Notes under the pieces: generated by a model
What the model saw: the letters and a program-made list of their open reading frames with translations, nothing else
Told to the model about the DNA's origin: nothing
Database searches by the model: none
Part shown: positions 20,216 to 30,410 of the stretch, one piece after another
Position numbering within the stretch: position 1 is the stretch's first letter
Layout: each line of letters starts with the position of its first letter
Made by a program: the position numbers and the translations under genes
Source of the DNA: Methanolobus sp.
Lineage (GTDB): Archaea > Halobacteriota > Methanosarcinia > Methanosarcinales > Methanosarcinaceae
NCBI RefSeq assembly: GCF_016278365.1
Contig: NZ_JADQBZ010000011.1
Coordinates: 1-64,000 of the forward strand
Direction: 5' to 3'
Length of the DNA: 64,000 nt

Positions 20216-21413
20216 TTATCCCGGGCTCTTTCACCCTCGCAAGTACCAGGAAAACGGACATAAGGATAAGTGCACCGCACAGATAGAAAGGTGTCCTGAA
20301 TGAGACATAACCTGCAAGCAATCCTCCCATTATTGGGCCCAGCGCCATACCTCCGGCCTGCGCAGCAGTTATAATACTGACCTTTGAACTTACTGCATTA
20401 CCACCTGTTAGTTCTACTGCAAGTGCCATGACAGGAGTCTCGACCGCAGCCATGGAAATGCCCTGCAGGGCACGCAGGATGATAAGTTCTGTGATACTGC
20501 CTGCATAACCAAGCCCTATGACTATGGGAACGTTAAGCAACAGGCCGTATGCAACCATATTTTTCCTCCCGATCCTGTCCGAGATCACACCCATAGGTGT
20601 CTGGAAAAGCACCCTTACCAGCACATAGGCAGAGACCGCCATACTGAGCGATAGTTCGCTTGCATTGAGCAATATCCTGTATTCCGGAAGGAAGGCAAAG
20701 ATTATCATAATCCCAACCATCATCATGAACATTGCAACAGCAAGCACAATGAATTGTGGGTCTTTAGCATATGAGGCACTAATTGATGTTCTTTCCTTTA
20801 TGTTATCACTCTTTTCTTTCACAAAGAAAAATACGAGCGAGGTGCTCATAATGCCCAGAAGGGCACATACATAGAAAGCTGCCTCATATCCATAGTAATT
20901 TACAACAGCACCTCCGACGATAGGACCACTGCCAAAACCCAGCCCCCTCAGTGATGAATAGATCCCGATGGCTTTCCCCCGTGTTCTGCTTGTGGAAAAA
21001 TGTGTCACCATCGCCACAATAGCAGGGACTGCCACACCTACGGTTATTCCCTGGACAAAACGGAAAAGGACCACATATTCGAATTGCCTGGTATTTGCAT
21101 ATATAAAAGAAAGAATAGTGAAACCCGCCATTCCTGCGAGGATGAAGGGTTTTCTGCGATCCATCCTGTCAGACAGTTTGCCCATAATAGGCTGAGAGAT
21201 TGTATTGGAAATGCCAAATGCTGTTGCTACAATGCCTGCCTTCACTACTATCGGAGTGGATGTAAAAAATGAGCTTTGCAGGCCAACTATGTAAAGCGGG
21301 ATCAGGAAGGCAAGCATTCCCGTACCTATGTCCTTGAATAATTTGGAAAGGGAAAGAATGTAAAGTTGTGGATCAAGACCCTCTGCAGATGGAGAGTTCA
21401 TTTTTCCAGTCAT
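20205..21413 (-). CDS. MFS transporter
   Basis: 12-TM pattern; GKLSDRMDRRKPFI and GVISDRIGRKNMV MFS signatures. Confidence 0.9.
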   Translation of the reverse strand: MTGKMNSPSAEGLDPQLYILSLSKLFKDIGTGMLAFLIPLYIVGLQSSFFTSTPIVVKAGIVATAFGISNTISQPIMGKLSDRMDRRKPFILAGMAGFTILSFIYANTRQFEYVVLFRFVQGITVGVAVPAIVAMVTHFSTSRTRGKAIGIYSSLRGLGFGSGPIVGGAVVNYYGYEAAFYVCALLGIMSTSLVFFFVKEKSDNIKERTSISASYAKDPQFIVLAVAMFMMMVGIMIIFAFLPEYRILLNASELSLSMAVSAYVLVRVLFQTPMGVISDRIGRKNMVAYGLLLNVPIVIGLGYAGSITELIILRALQGISMAAVETPVMALAVELTGGNAVSSKVSIITAAQAGGMALGPIMGGLLAGYVSFRTPFYLCGALILMSVFLVLARVKEPGIISD

Positions 21414-21452
21414 CTTCAGAGAGTTTCCATTCTAAATATCCTGTAGTTAACC

Positions 21453-22304
21453 TTACTCTGAAGCAGGCTGCGTGGTTTCCCTGACCGTTCTTACCAACTT
21501 TACTATCCTGTCCCTGTAACGGATGGCAATGGCATAACTTATTATTGCAAGCACTAATCCCCCGAAAAAGTCTGTTATCCAGTGTATACCCAGATAAAAT
21601 ATAGTGAACTGTATGGAAATCGTAAGAAGTACGACCACTACCTTATACTTTTTCAGATCGGTCCTGAAAACAACGAGCAACATTGCAATAATGGAAAGCG
21701 CTGCATGAAGGCTCGGGAAGCAGTTATCGAAATAAGGATCAACGCTCCTCAGACCTTCCAGTATTAAGGGACTTAGCTGGTAGAGTAAGGGAACTACGTT
21801 GGGAAGCGTATAACCCGTGATCTTCACAGGAGCCAGCACCTGGAAAGGGAAAGCAGCAAGATATGCCACCGTGATTGCAATGGAATATTCCTGAAGTGCG
21901 GATATCCTGCCGGCACATATGAGAGCTATAAAAGTGAATATGAGCAGGAATGAAAAACCGAACAGGTAGATGAAAGCACTGAAATATGTCAGTGAAGGAC
22001 TTGCTATTGTCTGGAATGCGCTGACAGTGTTCCCTTCCAGCAGGAATATAATGTCTGCGATCCGGGATGTAGGAGTTATGTTCAGAGCAGCCGTGATAGT
22101 TTCCTGGGACTTGGCAAGTATATAAACAATAGTTACCACCAAAACATAAGGGAGTACTTCAGAAGTTAATCCTATATGGTTCCCGTAAGCATATAACCTG
22201 CCTTTGTGCAGCCTGTATTCTTTTGGCACTAGCGTGTAATAAGCTATGATACTCAACAGGACTACGACAGGAGCCATTACAGTCATCAGGGCAATAGCTG
22301 TCAT
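21453..22304 (-). CDS. PAP2-superfamily membrane phosphatase
   Basis: FPSLHAALSI and GIHWITDFFGGLVL motifs. Confidence 0.85.
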   Translation of the reverse strand: MTAIALMTVMAPVVVLLSIIAYYTLVPKEYRLHKGRLYAYGNHIGLTSEVLPYVLVVTIVYILAKSQETITAALNITPTSRIADIIFLLEGNTVSAFQTIASPSLTYFSAFIYLFGFSFLLIFTFIALICAGRISALQEYSIAITVAYLAAFPFQVLAPVKITGYTLPNVVPLLYQLSPLILEGLRSVDPYFDNCFPSLHAALSIIAMLLVVFRTDLKKYKVVVVLLTISIQFTIFYLGIHWITDFFGGLVLAIISYAIAIRYRDRIVKLVRTVRETTQPASE

Positions 22305-22370
22305 TATATCTACTCCTTATGGGTGTCCTCTAAATATAATATTTACTAGTACCATACTAAAATAGTTGTT

Positions 22371-22387
22371 GTGCCTGAGGCAGGCAC
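22371..22387 (-). terminator. Hairpin GTGCCTG-agg-CAGGCAC
   Basis: Perfect 7-bp stem downstream of the minus-strand cupredoxin-like gene. Confidence 0.4.
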
Positions 22388-22403
22388 TAAGTGAGGAAGA
22401 ACA

Positions 22404-22757
22404 TTATTCCACAATGACCATCCCACTCCCGGTCCAGGGATGTGAGAGCAGGTAATAGTTGTAGGTTCCACGGGCATTGAAAGTGAAACTATATGTATCT
22501 CCCCTCCTCAGGGCAGGCGATTGGAATGAGCTACCACTTATAACTAATGCTGCAGTGTCATTGCTTATCCACCTTACAGTATCACCCTCTTTTATTGTGA
22601 CTGCATCAGGATCGAAAGAGAAATTATCAATGTAAACTACTGTTACACCAGACTCAATATCGCTTACGGAAGTATTCCGGTCATTTACATTTTCCAGGCA
22701 GCCTGCGAGAATCAAAAAACCCGATAGCAGGATAAATGTGATCAATTTTGTATTCAT
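22404..22757 (-). CDS. Cupredoxin-like lipoprotein
   Basis: Lipobox FLILAGC; VVYIDNFSFDPDAVTIKEGDTVRWISND...YSFTFNARGTYNYYLLSHP...MVIVE. Confidence 0.8.
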   Translation of the reverse strand: MNTKLITFILLSGFLILAGCLENVNDRNTSVSDIESGVTVVYIDNFSFDPDAVTIKEGDTVRWISNDTAALVISGSSFQSPALRRGDTYSFTFNARGTYNYYLLSHPWTGSGMVIVE

Positions 22758-22768
22758 TTGACACCTAC

Positions 22769-24478
22769 TTATGAAGTACTTGGATTAATTCCCCTTTCCC
22801 TCTGCAGACGATACATTTCTTCAAGCCTGTCAATGGTCTCAACATCCTCAAGCGATTTATCATCCCTTACGTTCACAAGCCGGGGGAACCTGAGAGCATA
22901 GCCGGACTCATAATTGGTGCTCCTCTGTATTTCTTCGAATGCAACCTCAAAGATAACCTGGGGTTTAAGCTCTATTTTTGTACCGGATTGCACGACTATC
23001 AGGTCCGTAAAAGTTGCTGTCAGTTCAGAAAGCTGCTCGTCGGAAAAACCTGTAGCCACTTTTCCGACAGGCAGGAAACGCCCTGTCTTGGGATCGTGAC
23101 ATGCAAGGGCATACGAACCCATGAAATTGGTACGTCTGCCATAGCCCCATTCGGCACCTATCACAACCAGATCGAGTGTTTCCATGACAGGTTTCTTTTT
23201 GAGCCAGTTCTTCCCGCGTTTTCCAGGTGAATAAGGAGACTGGGGATTCTTGATCATGATGCCCTCATGACCTGCCCTGAGAGCTTCAGTATAAATTCCG
23301 TTGATTTCCTCGGCATCACTGGTAATTACCTGCCTGTCCACTTGAATGGAGTCGCCATTTTCCACACAGCTTTCAAGCAGTGATCTTCTTTTTACCAGGG
23401 GGACGTCTATGAGTCCCTCTCCGTTTAGATACATTATGTCAAAAATATTAATTGACAGTGGGACTTCCTTTGCGGTCGAATCGACATCGTATTTTCGCCT
23501 CAGACGTCTCAGGAGATCCTGAAATGCCCTCGGGCGGCCATTCTCATCCATTGCGACAGCTTCTCCGTCAAGTATGGCCGAGTCCGCATGAACATATTTG
23601 CCAATAGAGGCAGCAATTTCAGGCAGGGAACTGCTTATATCCTCAAGCTTGCGGGAATATAATGTCACCCTGTCGCCATCCTTGTGTATCTGCAACCTTG
23701 CACCGTCGAATTTCCACTCGATCGCTGCCTCACCTATGCCCGCAATTGCAGATTCGATAGTGGGAGCTATCTGTGCAAGCATCATCCTGATGGGGCGGTT
23801 CAATTGCAGACCAAGCCCTTCGACCGCCTCAGGCCCACCTTCCCTTGCCGTGCTTGCCACAAGTCCCATGTCGTTGGTCAGCATGAAGGCTCTCTCTACA
23901 GTAGCTACAGGAACAGTGAATGCTAATGCGATGGCGTCCCGTACTATTCCCTCACCGACACCTATCCTCAGATCTTCCACGGCGAGTCTGGCCATATAAC
24001 CGACCTCCTCCGGGGTCGCGCAGTTAAAAAGATATTGCAGGTTCTTTATCTTGGAGGTCTGGGAACCCTTGCCCGATGACCTTGATATAGCCTGGAAACG
24101 TTCAAACACTTCATGTACAGATATATCGGGTGCTTCCTCAAGGAATGATGAGAATGTAGCCTGGCCCTTTGACTTTTTGGCAAGTGCTTTTACAGCGGTC
24201 TCACCTATATCGCCCGTGTCCCGTATAAGGCCTTCAATGTCACTCACAGAGAGCCCGGATGACCTGGCAAGAGCGGCATAGAGGATACCTGCGCCCACGC
24301 CCACTTCCCGGGAGCTCCATGCAGGGAACACTTCACCCATGACAAAATGAGTGACAATGGGGAGTTCCTCAGGACTTACTCTTTTTAGCAGCTCTGCAAC
24401 CTGGGAGGTCATCTCCAAAGAGCCCGGAGTCGCCTCTATAATTTTGCAGGCCTGTGAAAATTCCCTGAAACTTGTCAT
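22769..24478 (-). CDS. lig: ATP-dependent DNA ligase
   Basis: [15 protein letters not shown] (KxDG), [14 protein letters not shown] motifs. Confidence 0.95.
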   Translation of the reverse strand: MTSFREFSQACKIIEATPGSLEMTSQVAELLKRVSPEELPIVTHFVMGEVFPAWSSREVGVGAGILYAALARSSGLSVSDIEGLIRDTGDIGETAVKALAKKSKGQATFSSFLEEAPDISVHEVFERFQAISRSSGKGSQTSKIKNLQYLFNCATPEEVGYMARLAVEDLRIGVGEGIVRDAIALAFTVPVATVERAFMLTNDMGLVASTAREGGPEAVEGLGLQLNRPIRMMLAQIAPTIESAIAGIGEAAIEWKFDGARLQIHKDGDRVTLYSRKLEDISSSLPEIAASIGKYVHADSAILDGEAVAMDENGRPRAFQDLLRRLRRKYDVDSTAKEVPLSINIFDIMYLNGEGLIDVPLVKRRSLLESCVENGDSIQVDRQVITSDAEEINGIYTEALRAGHEGIMIKNPQSPYSPGKRGKNWLKKKPVMETLDLVVIGAEWGYGRRTNFMGSYALACHDPKTGRFLPVGKVATGFSDEQLSELTATFTDLIVVQSGTKIELKPQVIFEVAFEEIQRSTNYESGYALRFPRLVNVRDDKSLEDVETIDRLEEMYRLQRERGINPSTS

Positions 24479-24524
24479 GTCTACCGTAAAATATGTTGTT
24501 GTCGTAAAATATAATCTATGAAAG

Positions 24525-25520
24525 CTAGTTCTTGTAGATGTTTATAATATCACTCAGGATAGCACTTGCTGTTTCTATTGAGCCAGCACCTTTTCCGGTA
24601 ATAGTGATGGGTCCTGCGAGATCGGTCTGTACCGAGAAAACATTCAGTGTGCCACCTACTGCAAGAGGATGGCTCAGTGGCACCAGTTTGGGTGCAACGT
24701 TGATCCTGCTGTCATTCACTTCACCTATCAGTTTGATGGCGAAACCGTCAGCATTTGCAAGTGAGAGCGCTTCAGGCGTTATCCTTGTGATACCTGTCAC
24801 TGTCACATCCCTATAAGAAGCATTCATGCCGAAAATGGAATTGGCGACTATCACAAGCTTGGATGCTGTGTCGATTCCCTCTACATCATAAGTAGGATCT
24901 TTTTCCGCTATCCCAAGCTCCTGAGCCTCTGCAAGCATCTGTTCATAAGGCGCCTGCTCTTCCATCATCCGGCTGAGTATATAATTGCAGGTTCCGTTAA
25001 AGATCCCTTCCATGCTGATCATCCTGTTACCTGCGAGGACATCACATGCAAGGTTAATAACAGGCATCGCGCCACCTACAGTAGCTTCGAACCTGCAATG
25101 GGAGCCGGATTTTTTCGCGGCTGCGATCACTTCACCGTATTTGAGTGCAAGAGGGCCTTTATTGGAGGTAACCACATCCATACATCTCTCAAAGGCCGCC
25201 ATCATGTTGATAAGACCTACTCCTCCAGTATCGATGTCTGTGGGAGTTGTCTCTATTACCAGCTCATGGTCCAGGGTCCTGATTATCTCAGTGCCTGACA
25301 TGATCTCGCTCCCAACAGTACCTGTTTCCTTCTTTCTGGAGAGTGCAGATTCAAGGTCCACACCTTGATGATCGACCAGTGCGGTCTTTGAGTCTGCTAT
25401 GGCAACTATTCTCATATCTATGCCGATGCTTTGCAAATAGTCATTCTTGTCAAGAAGAACCTGTGCCACACCCCGGCCCACTGCTCCGAACCCGATAATT
25501 GATGCGCGTATCGTTTTCAT
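24525..25520 (-). CDS. hom: Homoserine dehydrogenase
   Basis: [46 protein letters not shown]. Confidence 0.93.
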   Translation of the reverse strand: MKTIRASIIGFGAVGRGVAQVLLDKNDYLQSIGIDMRIVAIADSKTALVDHQGVDLESALSRKKETGTVGSEIMSGTEIIRTLDHELVIETTPTDIDTGGVGLINMMAAFERCMDVVTSNKGPLALKYGEVIAAAKKSGSHCRFEATVGGAMPVINLACDVLAGNRMISMEGIFNGTCNYILSRMMEEQAPYEQMLAEAQELGIAEKDPTYDVEGIDTASKLVIVANSIFGMNASYRDVTVTGITRITPEALSLANADGFAIKLIGEVNDSRINVAPKLVPLSHPLAVGGTLNVFSVQTDLAGPITITGKGAGSIETASAILSDIINIYKN

Positions 25521-25530
25521 TAAATCATCC

Positions 25531-26031
25531 TCAGTTAATACCTATCGGTTCTATGACCAACAGGTCTTTCTCTTTAGCAATAGATTTAAGCAGTTCTATC
25601 GCGGCACTCATATGCTGTTTACTTACAGCATCGATTTTTAGGGAAGCGGACGAGGGCCTGTTAACCCGGGGCATTGACAGGTTAAGGTCGACAATTTCAG
25701 CATATCCCGTGTTGTCGACCTTATCAATGGTATCTTTTATGTCAGTGTGGACTATATGGCCAATAAGTATCACAGCGCCATGTTCAAGATATCTCTTCTC
25801 ATCTACGCTCACCACACTGATCCCACTTTCTTCAAGAAGGGATATGATATTATCGAGATGATCGGGCTTGATCTCAAATACCAGATGCACCGGGATCTTG
25901 CCGCGGGGTGTTTTCTTTTCATGGTGATGTACAACGGATATCAGATTGCCCTTAAATTCAGAAACAGGCTTCAGTGCAAGGACTAACTGCCCCGGGATGT
26001 CTTTCAGTTCAAGGTCCATAGAAACTCGCAT
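25531..26031 (-). CDS. ACT-domain protein paired with homoserine dehydrogenase
   Basis: MDLELKDIPGQLVLALKPVSEFKGNLISVVHHHEKKTPRGKIPVHLVFEI. Confidence 0.85.
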   Translation of the reverse strand: MRVSMDLELKDIPGQLVLALKPVSEFKGNLISVVHHHEKKTPRGKIPVHLVFEIKPDHLDNIISLLEESGISVVSVDEKRYLEHGAVILIGHIVHTDIKDTIDKVDNTGYAEIVDLNLSMPRVNRPSSASLKIDAVSKQHMSAAIELLKSIAKEKDLLVIEPIGIN

Positions 26032-26096
26032 TTATACCTCGTAAGAGTCGATAAAATACTCTAAATGATTTCTGTATCCATAGGCATCAAATACAG

Positions 26097-26927
26097 TTAT
26101 ATATTTTGGTTTGGCCCTTCATCCATGATCACTTTAGGTTCGCCTTCACCGGTAACTGCAAGTATTATAACATTACCGCGACCCTTTTTGAACTTCTTCA
26201 CTATGCCACGATTCTCAAGATCAGATATCATAAGGCTGACCTTGGCCTCCGAGTGCTTCAGGGAGCCCCTCAGTTCTTTCTGGGAAATACGGCCACCATG
26301 TCTTGAGATAATGCCAACCGTTTCCCGGAGATCATCCGGTAATTCAGCATACTTATCACTTGCACCAAAGGATACTCCATTAAATGAAGTATCCATAGTT
26401 CCCGTATCAACATCGCCTTTGCGATCCTTTGATAGTAAATACGCCCCGGCTGCCAATACCACTGTCACCATCACCAACAGGGCAATTACCCTGGACGAGA
26501 GTGGTCCACTATCCTGTTCGGAATTGCTTTCAGCAAGGTCGGCAAGTTCGTCGAGTTCATTAAACTCTGTCTCAATCAGATCAGACTCATAGTAAGTAGG
26601 GAGAAAAATGATATCTATTACATAATCCCCTGAACCGATTATCGTGATCTCTTCCTGAGCATCATAAACAAGTGTGCTATTACGATAATAACTAGCAGAT
26701 ATAACGTAGTTTCCCGGCGCCAGGTTGAATGAATACAGTCCATACCTTGCAAGCATGGACTGGGGAGGAGTGGAATTAACCTCTACGATGACATTCTCAA
26801 GAGGTTCGAATGTGCCCCATTCATAAATAACGCCATGTACAGTCGCCATATCAGATGCATGGGCAAAAGGGATACTACTAATAAAAAGTAATAAAAACAA
26901 AGTGGAAAGAACGTTTTTGATTATCAC
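26097..26927 (-). CDS. Membrane-anchored winged-helix regulator with extracytoplasmic carboxypeptidase-regulatory-like domain
   Basis: Signal peptide, beta domain (VHGVIYEWGTFEPLENVIVEV), single TM, C-terminal wHTH (ISRHGGRISQKELRGSLKHSEAKVSLMISDLENRGIVKKFKKGRGNVI). Confidence 0.82.
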   Translation of the reverse strand: MIIKNVLSTLFLLLFISSIPFAHASDMATVHGVIYEWGTFEPLENVIVEVNSTPPQSMLARYGLYSFNLAPGNYVISASYYRNSTLVYDAQEEITIIGSGDYVIDIIFLPTYYESDLIETEFNELDELADLAESNSEQDSGPLSSRVIALLVMVTVVLAAGAYLLSKDRKGDVDTGTMDTSFNGVSFGASDKYAELPDDLRETVGIISRHGGRISQKELRGSLKHSEAKVSLMISDLENRGIVKKFKKGRGNVIILAVTGEGEPKVIMDEGPNQNI

Positions 26928-27186
26928 AGATTATATAATTACATAGTACTTGGATTTAATGCTTTCTAATAGACAATCTGAAGAGAGATGAAGTATTATC
27001 AAGCAAATAGAGCCATTATAATCCTTGTAACAGTAAGAATTCCCTGTAAAGGATGGCCTGAAGTAAAGTAAGCATATATGTTCCCCAGAGAATACGGAAA
27101 TTGCATTAAGGCCCGGATCAGGACCAAGGCCCGGGCACAAAACACAATCTAATAATAAAAAGAGGAAATGAGAAAGAGGTAGAGTC

Positions 27187-28515
27187 ATGAAAACATCACT
27201 TAAGTTTTTTGCATATTTTGCAATGGTACTTATGGTGGCAAGCATCCTTTCAACAGGAGCCCTTGCTGCATCTGATAACGCACAGAAGTCAGGCATCCAG
27301 GTCAAGGACAGGGATCGCGACATGGTCAACGCCAATGAGAGTGCCCTGCGCGAGCAGGCAGAAGGCCTGAATAAAACAACTCTTGTGAACAGGGCCAAAG
27401 AGAATAAGAACGTAAAAGCCGGTTATCTTGATGCCAGGGATAACTTCGTGAAGCTTAAGGCCACTGACAGGAACCTTGCTTCCGAAGAAGCCATTGAAGC
27501 TACAAAAGAATACCTGAACAACACTATTGACTACATGATCGACTCCCTTGACAGTGAAGAACATATCACAAAACTGGAACTGGAGAAAGAAAATGTCGCT
27601 GCAGCATCTACCAGGAAGGAACTTGCTGAAAGTGCAAAGGACATAAGAGATATCTGGAAGGATGCACGCAAGGACAGGGTAACCTCATCTGTAACATCTA
27701 TCGATAACAAGTTCACTGCAACTATAAAGGCTTCTGAGACTATAGCCCTCCGCTTTGGGAATGAGATCGCACGTCTGGAAGAGGAAGGCGAAGATGTGAC
27801 TGAGCTTGAAGAGATGCTTAATGAATACAATGCACTCATAGCTGAAGCAAAAGGACACCAGGAACAGGCTAGAAATGCATATACACGCGGTGAGGAATAT
27901 AGTCAAATCGCCCAAAACATGAGTGAAGCAGGACAGAGCCTAAGAGAAGCAAACGCAGTCCTGAAAAATATGCTCCAGCAACTCAAGCAACACCGTGAGG
28001 GACTTGTAGTACTCAACGGAAATGAAACTCTCACAGCCGAAGGAAATGGGACGGCAGTACTCTCCGGGAACCTCAAGATGACATTCAGCACAAATGATGC
28101 AAAGCTCATTGTTAAGGATCTGGCAGGAGATGCCATCATTAACACCAGCGATGCATCTTACGGGTCATCTAACATCAACGCTGGTAACAGCGAGAGCAAT
28201 AACAGGGCATTTGTCTTTGACAATCTCACTGGAACAATTACAATTGAAGGCAGCCGCCTTACAGTGATGCTCCGCGCAGAAGATATCTCACTCTCTGTTG
28301 AAGGGGAAGGAACAGCAGTTCTCTCGGGCGAGGGCTCCTATGAACTCAACGGTGTCAGTAAAGAGTGGGCAAAGCAAGATGATGAAGAGAATGAATCTGA
28401 TGAGAGCTCCGAAGAGTCAGGCGAAAATGAAGATGATGACGACTCAGGAAACGAATTTGGAAATAATACTTCAGAAGGGAATTCTTCCGTTTCCGATAAC
28501 CTGACCGTTATCTGA
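27187..28515 (+). CDS. Hypothetical secreted protein with helical N-terminal part, beta-rich C-terminal part and acidic tail
   Basis: Signal peptide; repeated GTAVLSG motifs; DDEENESDESSEESGENEDDDDSG tail. Confidence 0.75.
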   Translation: MKTSLKFFAYFAMVLMVASILSTGALAASDNAQKSGIQVKDRDRDMVNANESALREQAEGLNKTTLVNRAKENKNVKAGYLDARDNFVKLKATDRNLASEEAIEATKEYLNNTIDYMIDSLDSEEHITKLELEKENVAAASTRKELAESAKDIRDIWKDARKDRVTSSVTSIDNKFTATIKASETIALRFGNEIARLEEEGEDVTELEEMLNEYNALIAEAKGHQEQARNAYTRGEEYSQIAQNMSEAGQSLREANAVLKNMLQQLKQHREGLVVLNGNETLTAEGNGTAVLSGNLKMTFSTNDAKLIVKDLAGDAIINTSDASYGSSNINAGNSESNNRAFVFDNLTGTITIEGSRLTVMLRAEDISLSVEGEGTAVLSGEGSYELNGVSKEWAKQDDEENESDESSEESGENEDDDDSGNEFGNNTSEGNSSVSDNLTVI

Positions 28516-28540
28516 TGGCAAAAAGGGGGATGAAAAATTA

Positions 28541-28807
28541 ATGCTAAAAAATAAGCATATTCTAATAATGGGTATTGTAGTGCTCGGCCTGATCGTATCA
28601 GGCTGCGCCGACAATGAAACACAGGGAGATGACATCATAGCTGAAAATACAAGTGATGCGGATTTATCCGAAGTAGACGCATTGTTAAGCGAAGAGAGCA
28701 TCGGTGTCACTGACCCAGAGATCGTGCAGCTTGAAGCTGAGATGGCAGAGCTTGAAGCACTTATAGGCGAGATGGATGCGGAGAATATCGTAGTAGAGGA
28801 AATATGA
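28541..28807 (+). CDS. Small acidic lipoprotein
   Basis: Lipobox LIVSGCADNE; acidic coiled body. Confidence 0.7.
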   Translation: MLKNKHILIMGIVVLGLIVSGCADNETQGDDIIAENTSDADLSEVDALLSEESIGVTDPEIVQLEAEMAELEALIGEMDAENIVVEEI

Positions 28808-28831
28808 GCACAACCTGCTCATATCTTTTTT
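28802..28831 (+). terminator. Intrinsic-terminator-like hairpin ATATGAGCA-caacc-TGCTCATAT followed by CTTTTTT
   Basis: Perfect 9-bp stem incorporating the TGA stop of the lipoprotein gene, then a T run. Confidence 0.65.
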
Positions 28832-28974
28832 CATAAGCACTGCTGCACATAATTAGTACATGTTTTAGAAATATAGTTACTTGTAGAACTTGTCATTGGG
28901 AACCTTTATATAGATGAGCAAACAATTATATATCGATTATGAGAACATATGAGAACATCTCTACGAGGTAAAAA

Positions 28975-29832
28975 ATGGGGAATATGCTTAAGACAACGTT
29001 ACTGCTGGCCACACTGACAGGTCTTCTGGTCATCGTAGGCCAGATGGTTGGCGGGACTTCTGGAATGATAATTGCCTTCATATTTGCCGTTATCATGAAC
29101 TTTGGTACTTACTGGTACAGCGATAAGATAGTCCTGAAAATGTACCGCGCACAGGAAGTGACAGCTGCAGACTATCCGGACTTATACGGAATTGTGCAGA
29201 AACTTGTACTTCGTGCAAACCTTCCCATGCCCAAAGTGTATATAGTTCACACATCGATGCCCAATGCATTTGCAACCGGAAGGGATCCACAGCATGCTGC
29301 AGTTGCTGCAACTACAGGCATACTTGACTTGCTGAATGCAGAAGAGCTTGAGGGTGTCCTTGCACACGAACTTGCACACGTCAGGAATCGTGACACTCTG
29401 ATCAGCGCCATTGCAGCAACAATAGCTGGTGTTATCACAATGCTAGCCACATGGGCCCAGTGGGCAGCCATTTTCGGCGGCATCGGAGGAAGGGATAGTG
29501 AAGGAAGCGGAAATATCATAGGGTTTATCGCGCTCGCAATAGTAGCACCCATTGCTGCAACAATAATCCAGCTAGCCATCTCAAGGTCCAGGGAATTTGC
29601 TGCCGACGCAGAGGGTGCACGCATATCGCAGAAACCATGGGCTCTTGCAAATGCACTGGAGAAACTTGAATACGGGTCTACCCACTACAGAGAAAGAAAA
29701 GGGGACGTACAGGCATCCCAAAGCACTGCACACATGTTCATAGTGAACCCCTTGAAGGGAAGCACCCTCATGAACCTGTTCAGGACACACCCGGTCACCG
29801 AAGAGCGCATTAAGCGCCTTCGTGCGATGTAA
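28975..29832 (+). CDS. htpX: HtpX-type zinc metalloprotease (M48)
   Basis: [16 protein letters not shown] (HExxH), [13 protein letters not shown]. Confidence 0.93.
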   Translation: MGNMLKTTLLLATLTGLLVIVGQMVGGTSGMIIAFIFAVIMNFGTYWYSDKIVLKMYRAQEVTAADYPDLYGIVQKLVLRANLPMPKVYIVHTSMPNAFATGRDPQHAAVAATTGILDLLNAEELEGVLAHELAHVRNRDTLISAIAATIAGVITMLATWAQWAAIFGGIGGRDSEGSGNIIGFIALAIVAPIAATIIQLAISRSREFAADAEGARISQKPWALANALEKLEYGSTHYRERKGDVQASQSTAHMFIVNPLKGSTLMNLFRTHPVTEERIKRLRAM

Positions 29833-29840
29833 ATATCCAA

Positions 29841-30287
29841 TCAGAAACTGAAGAGGCTCACCTGACCGGGCTCGATCAGGTGAATTACCTCTACTTCATT
29901 TTCTTCCAGTTTTATGGAAAGATAATGTCTGTGACATCCTTTTGGGCTTTTTTCTGCGCACATGAGCACTACCCTTCCACCTTCTTTATGAACATTAATT
30001 ATGTAGGCTAAAAGTTTTGCAAAACTGTTCCTGAACTCATCGGTCCCCATGTATTCTATATATGTGGAGTCACGCATTCCTCCAACTCCTTCACAGTGCG
30101 TATAGATAATATCATTCAGGGGAAGAGACCTTTCCAGCGATTCCCTATTATAATCATCAAATGTTGACTGAGGATACCTCCGGATATCGACAAGGTTGGT
30201 TATCCTGTTCTGAGCAAGCATCTGCACAAAATCATCAAAGGACCTGTTGCCATATCCTATGCTGTAACATTGAGTTTTTCGCACCAT
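29841..30287 (-). CDS. DUF488 family protein
   Basis: YSIGYGNRSFDDFVQML...DIRRYPQS...LMCAEKSPKGCHRHYLS. Confidence 0.88.
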   Translation of the reverse strand: MVRKTQCYSIGYGNRSFDDFVQMLAQNRITNLVDIRRYPQSTFDDYNRESLERSLPLNDIIYTHCEGVGGMRDSTYIEYMGTDEFRNSFAKLLAYIINVHKEGGRVVLMCAEKSPKGCHRHYLSIKLEENEVEVIHLIEPGQVSLFSF

Positions 30288-30410
30288 CGTAAGATAATAG
30301 TATTTAATCTAATTGAATACATCGAAAGGAGGGCACCACGGTGACACCAGGCAACATCCATGACAAATATTATTGGCATTAAAGGCATACAATATATTCT
30401 TTTTCATCAT

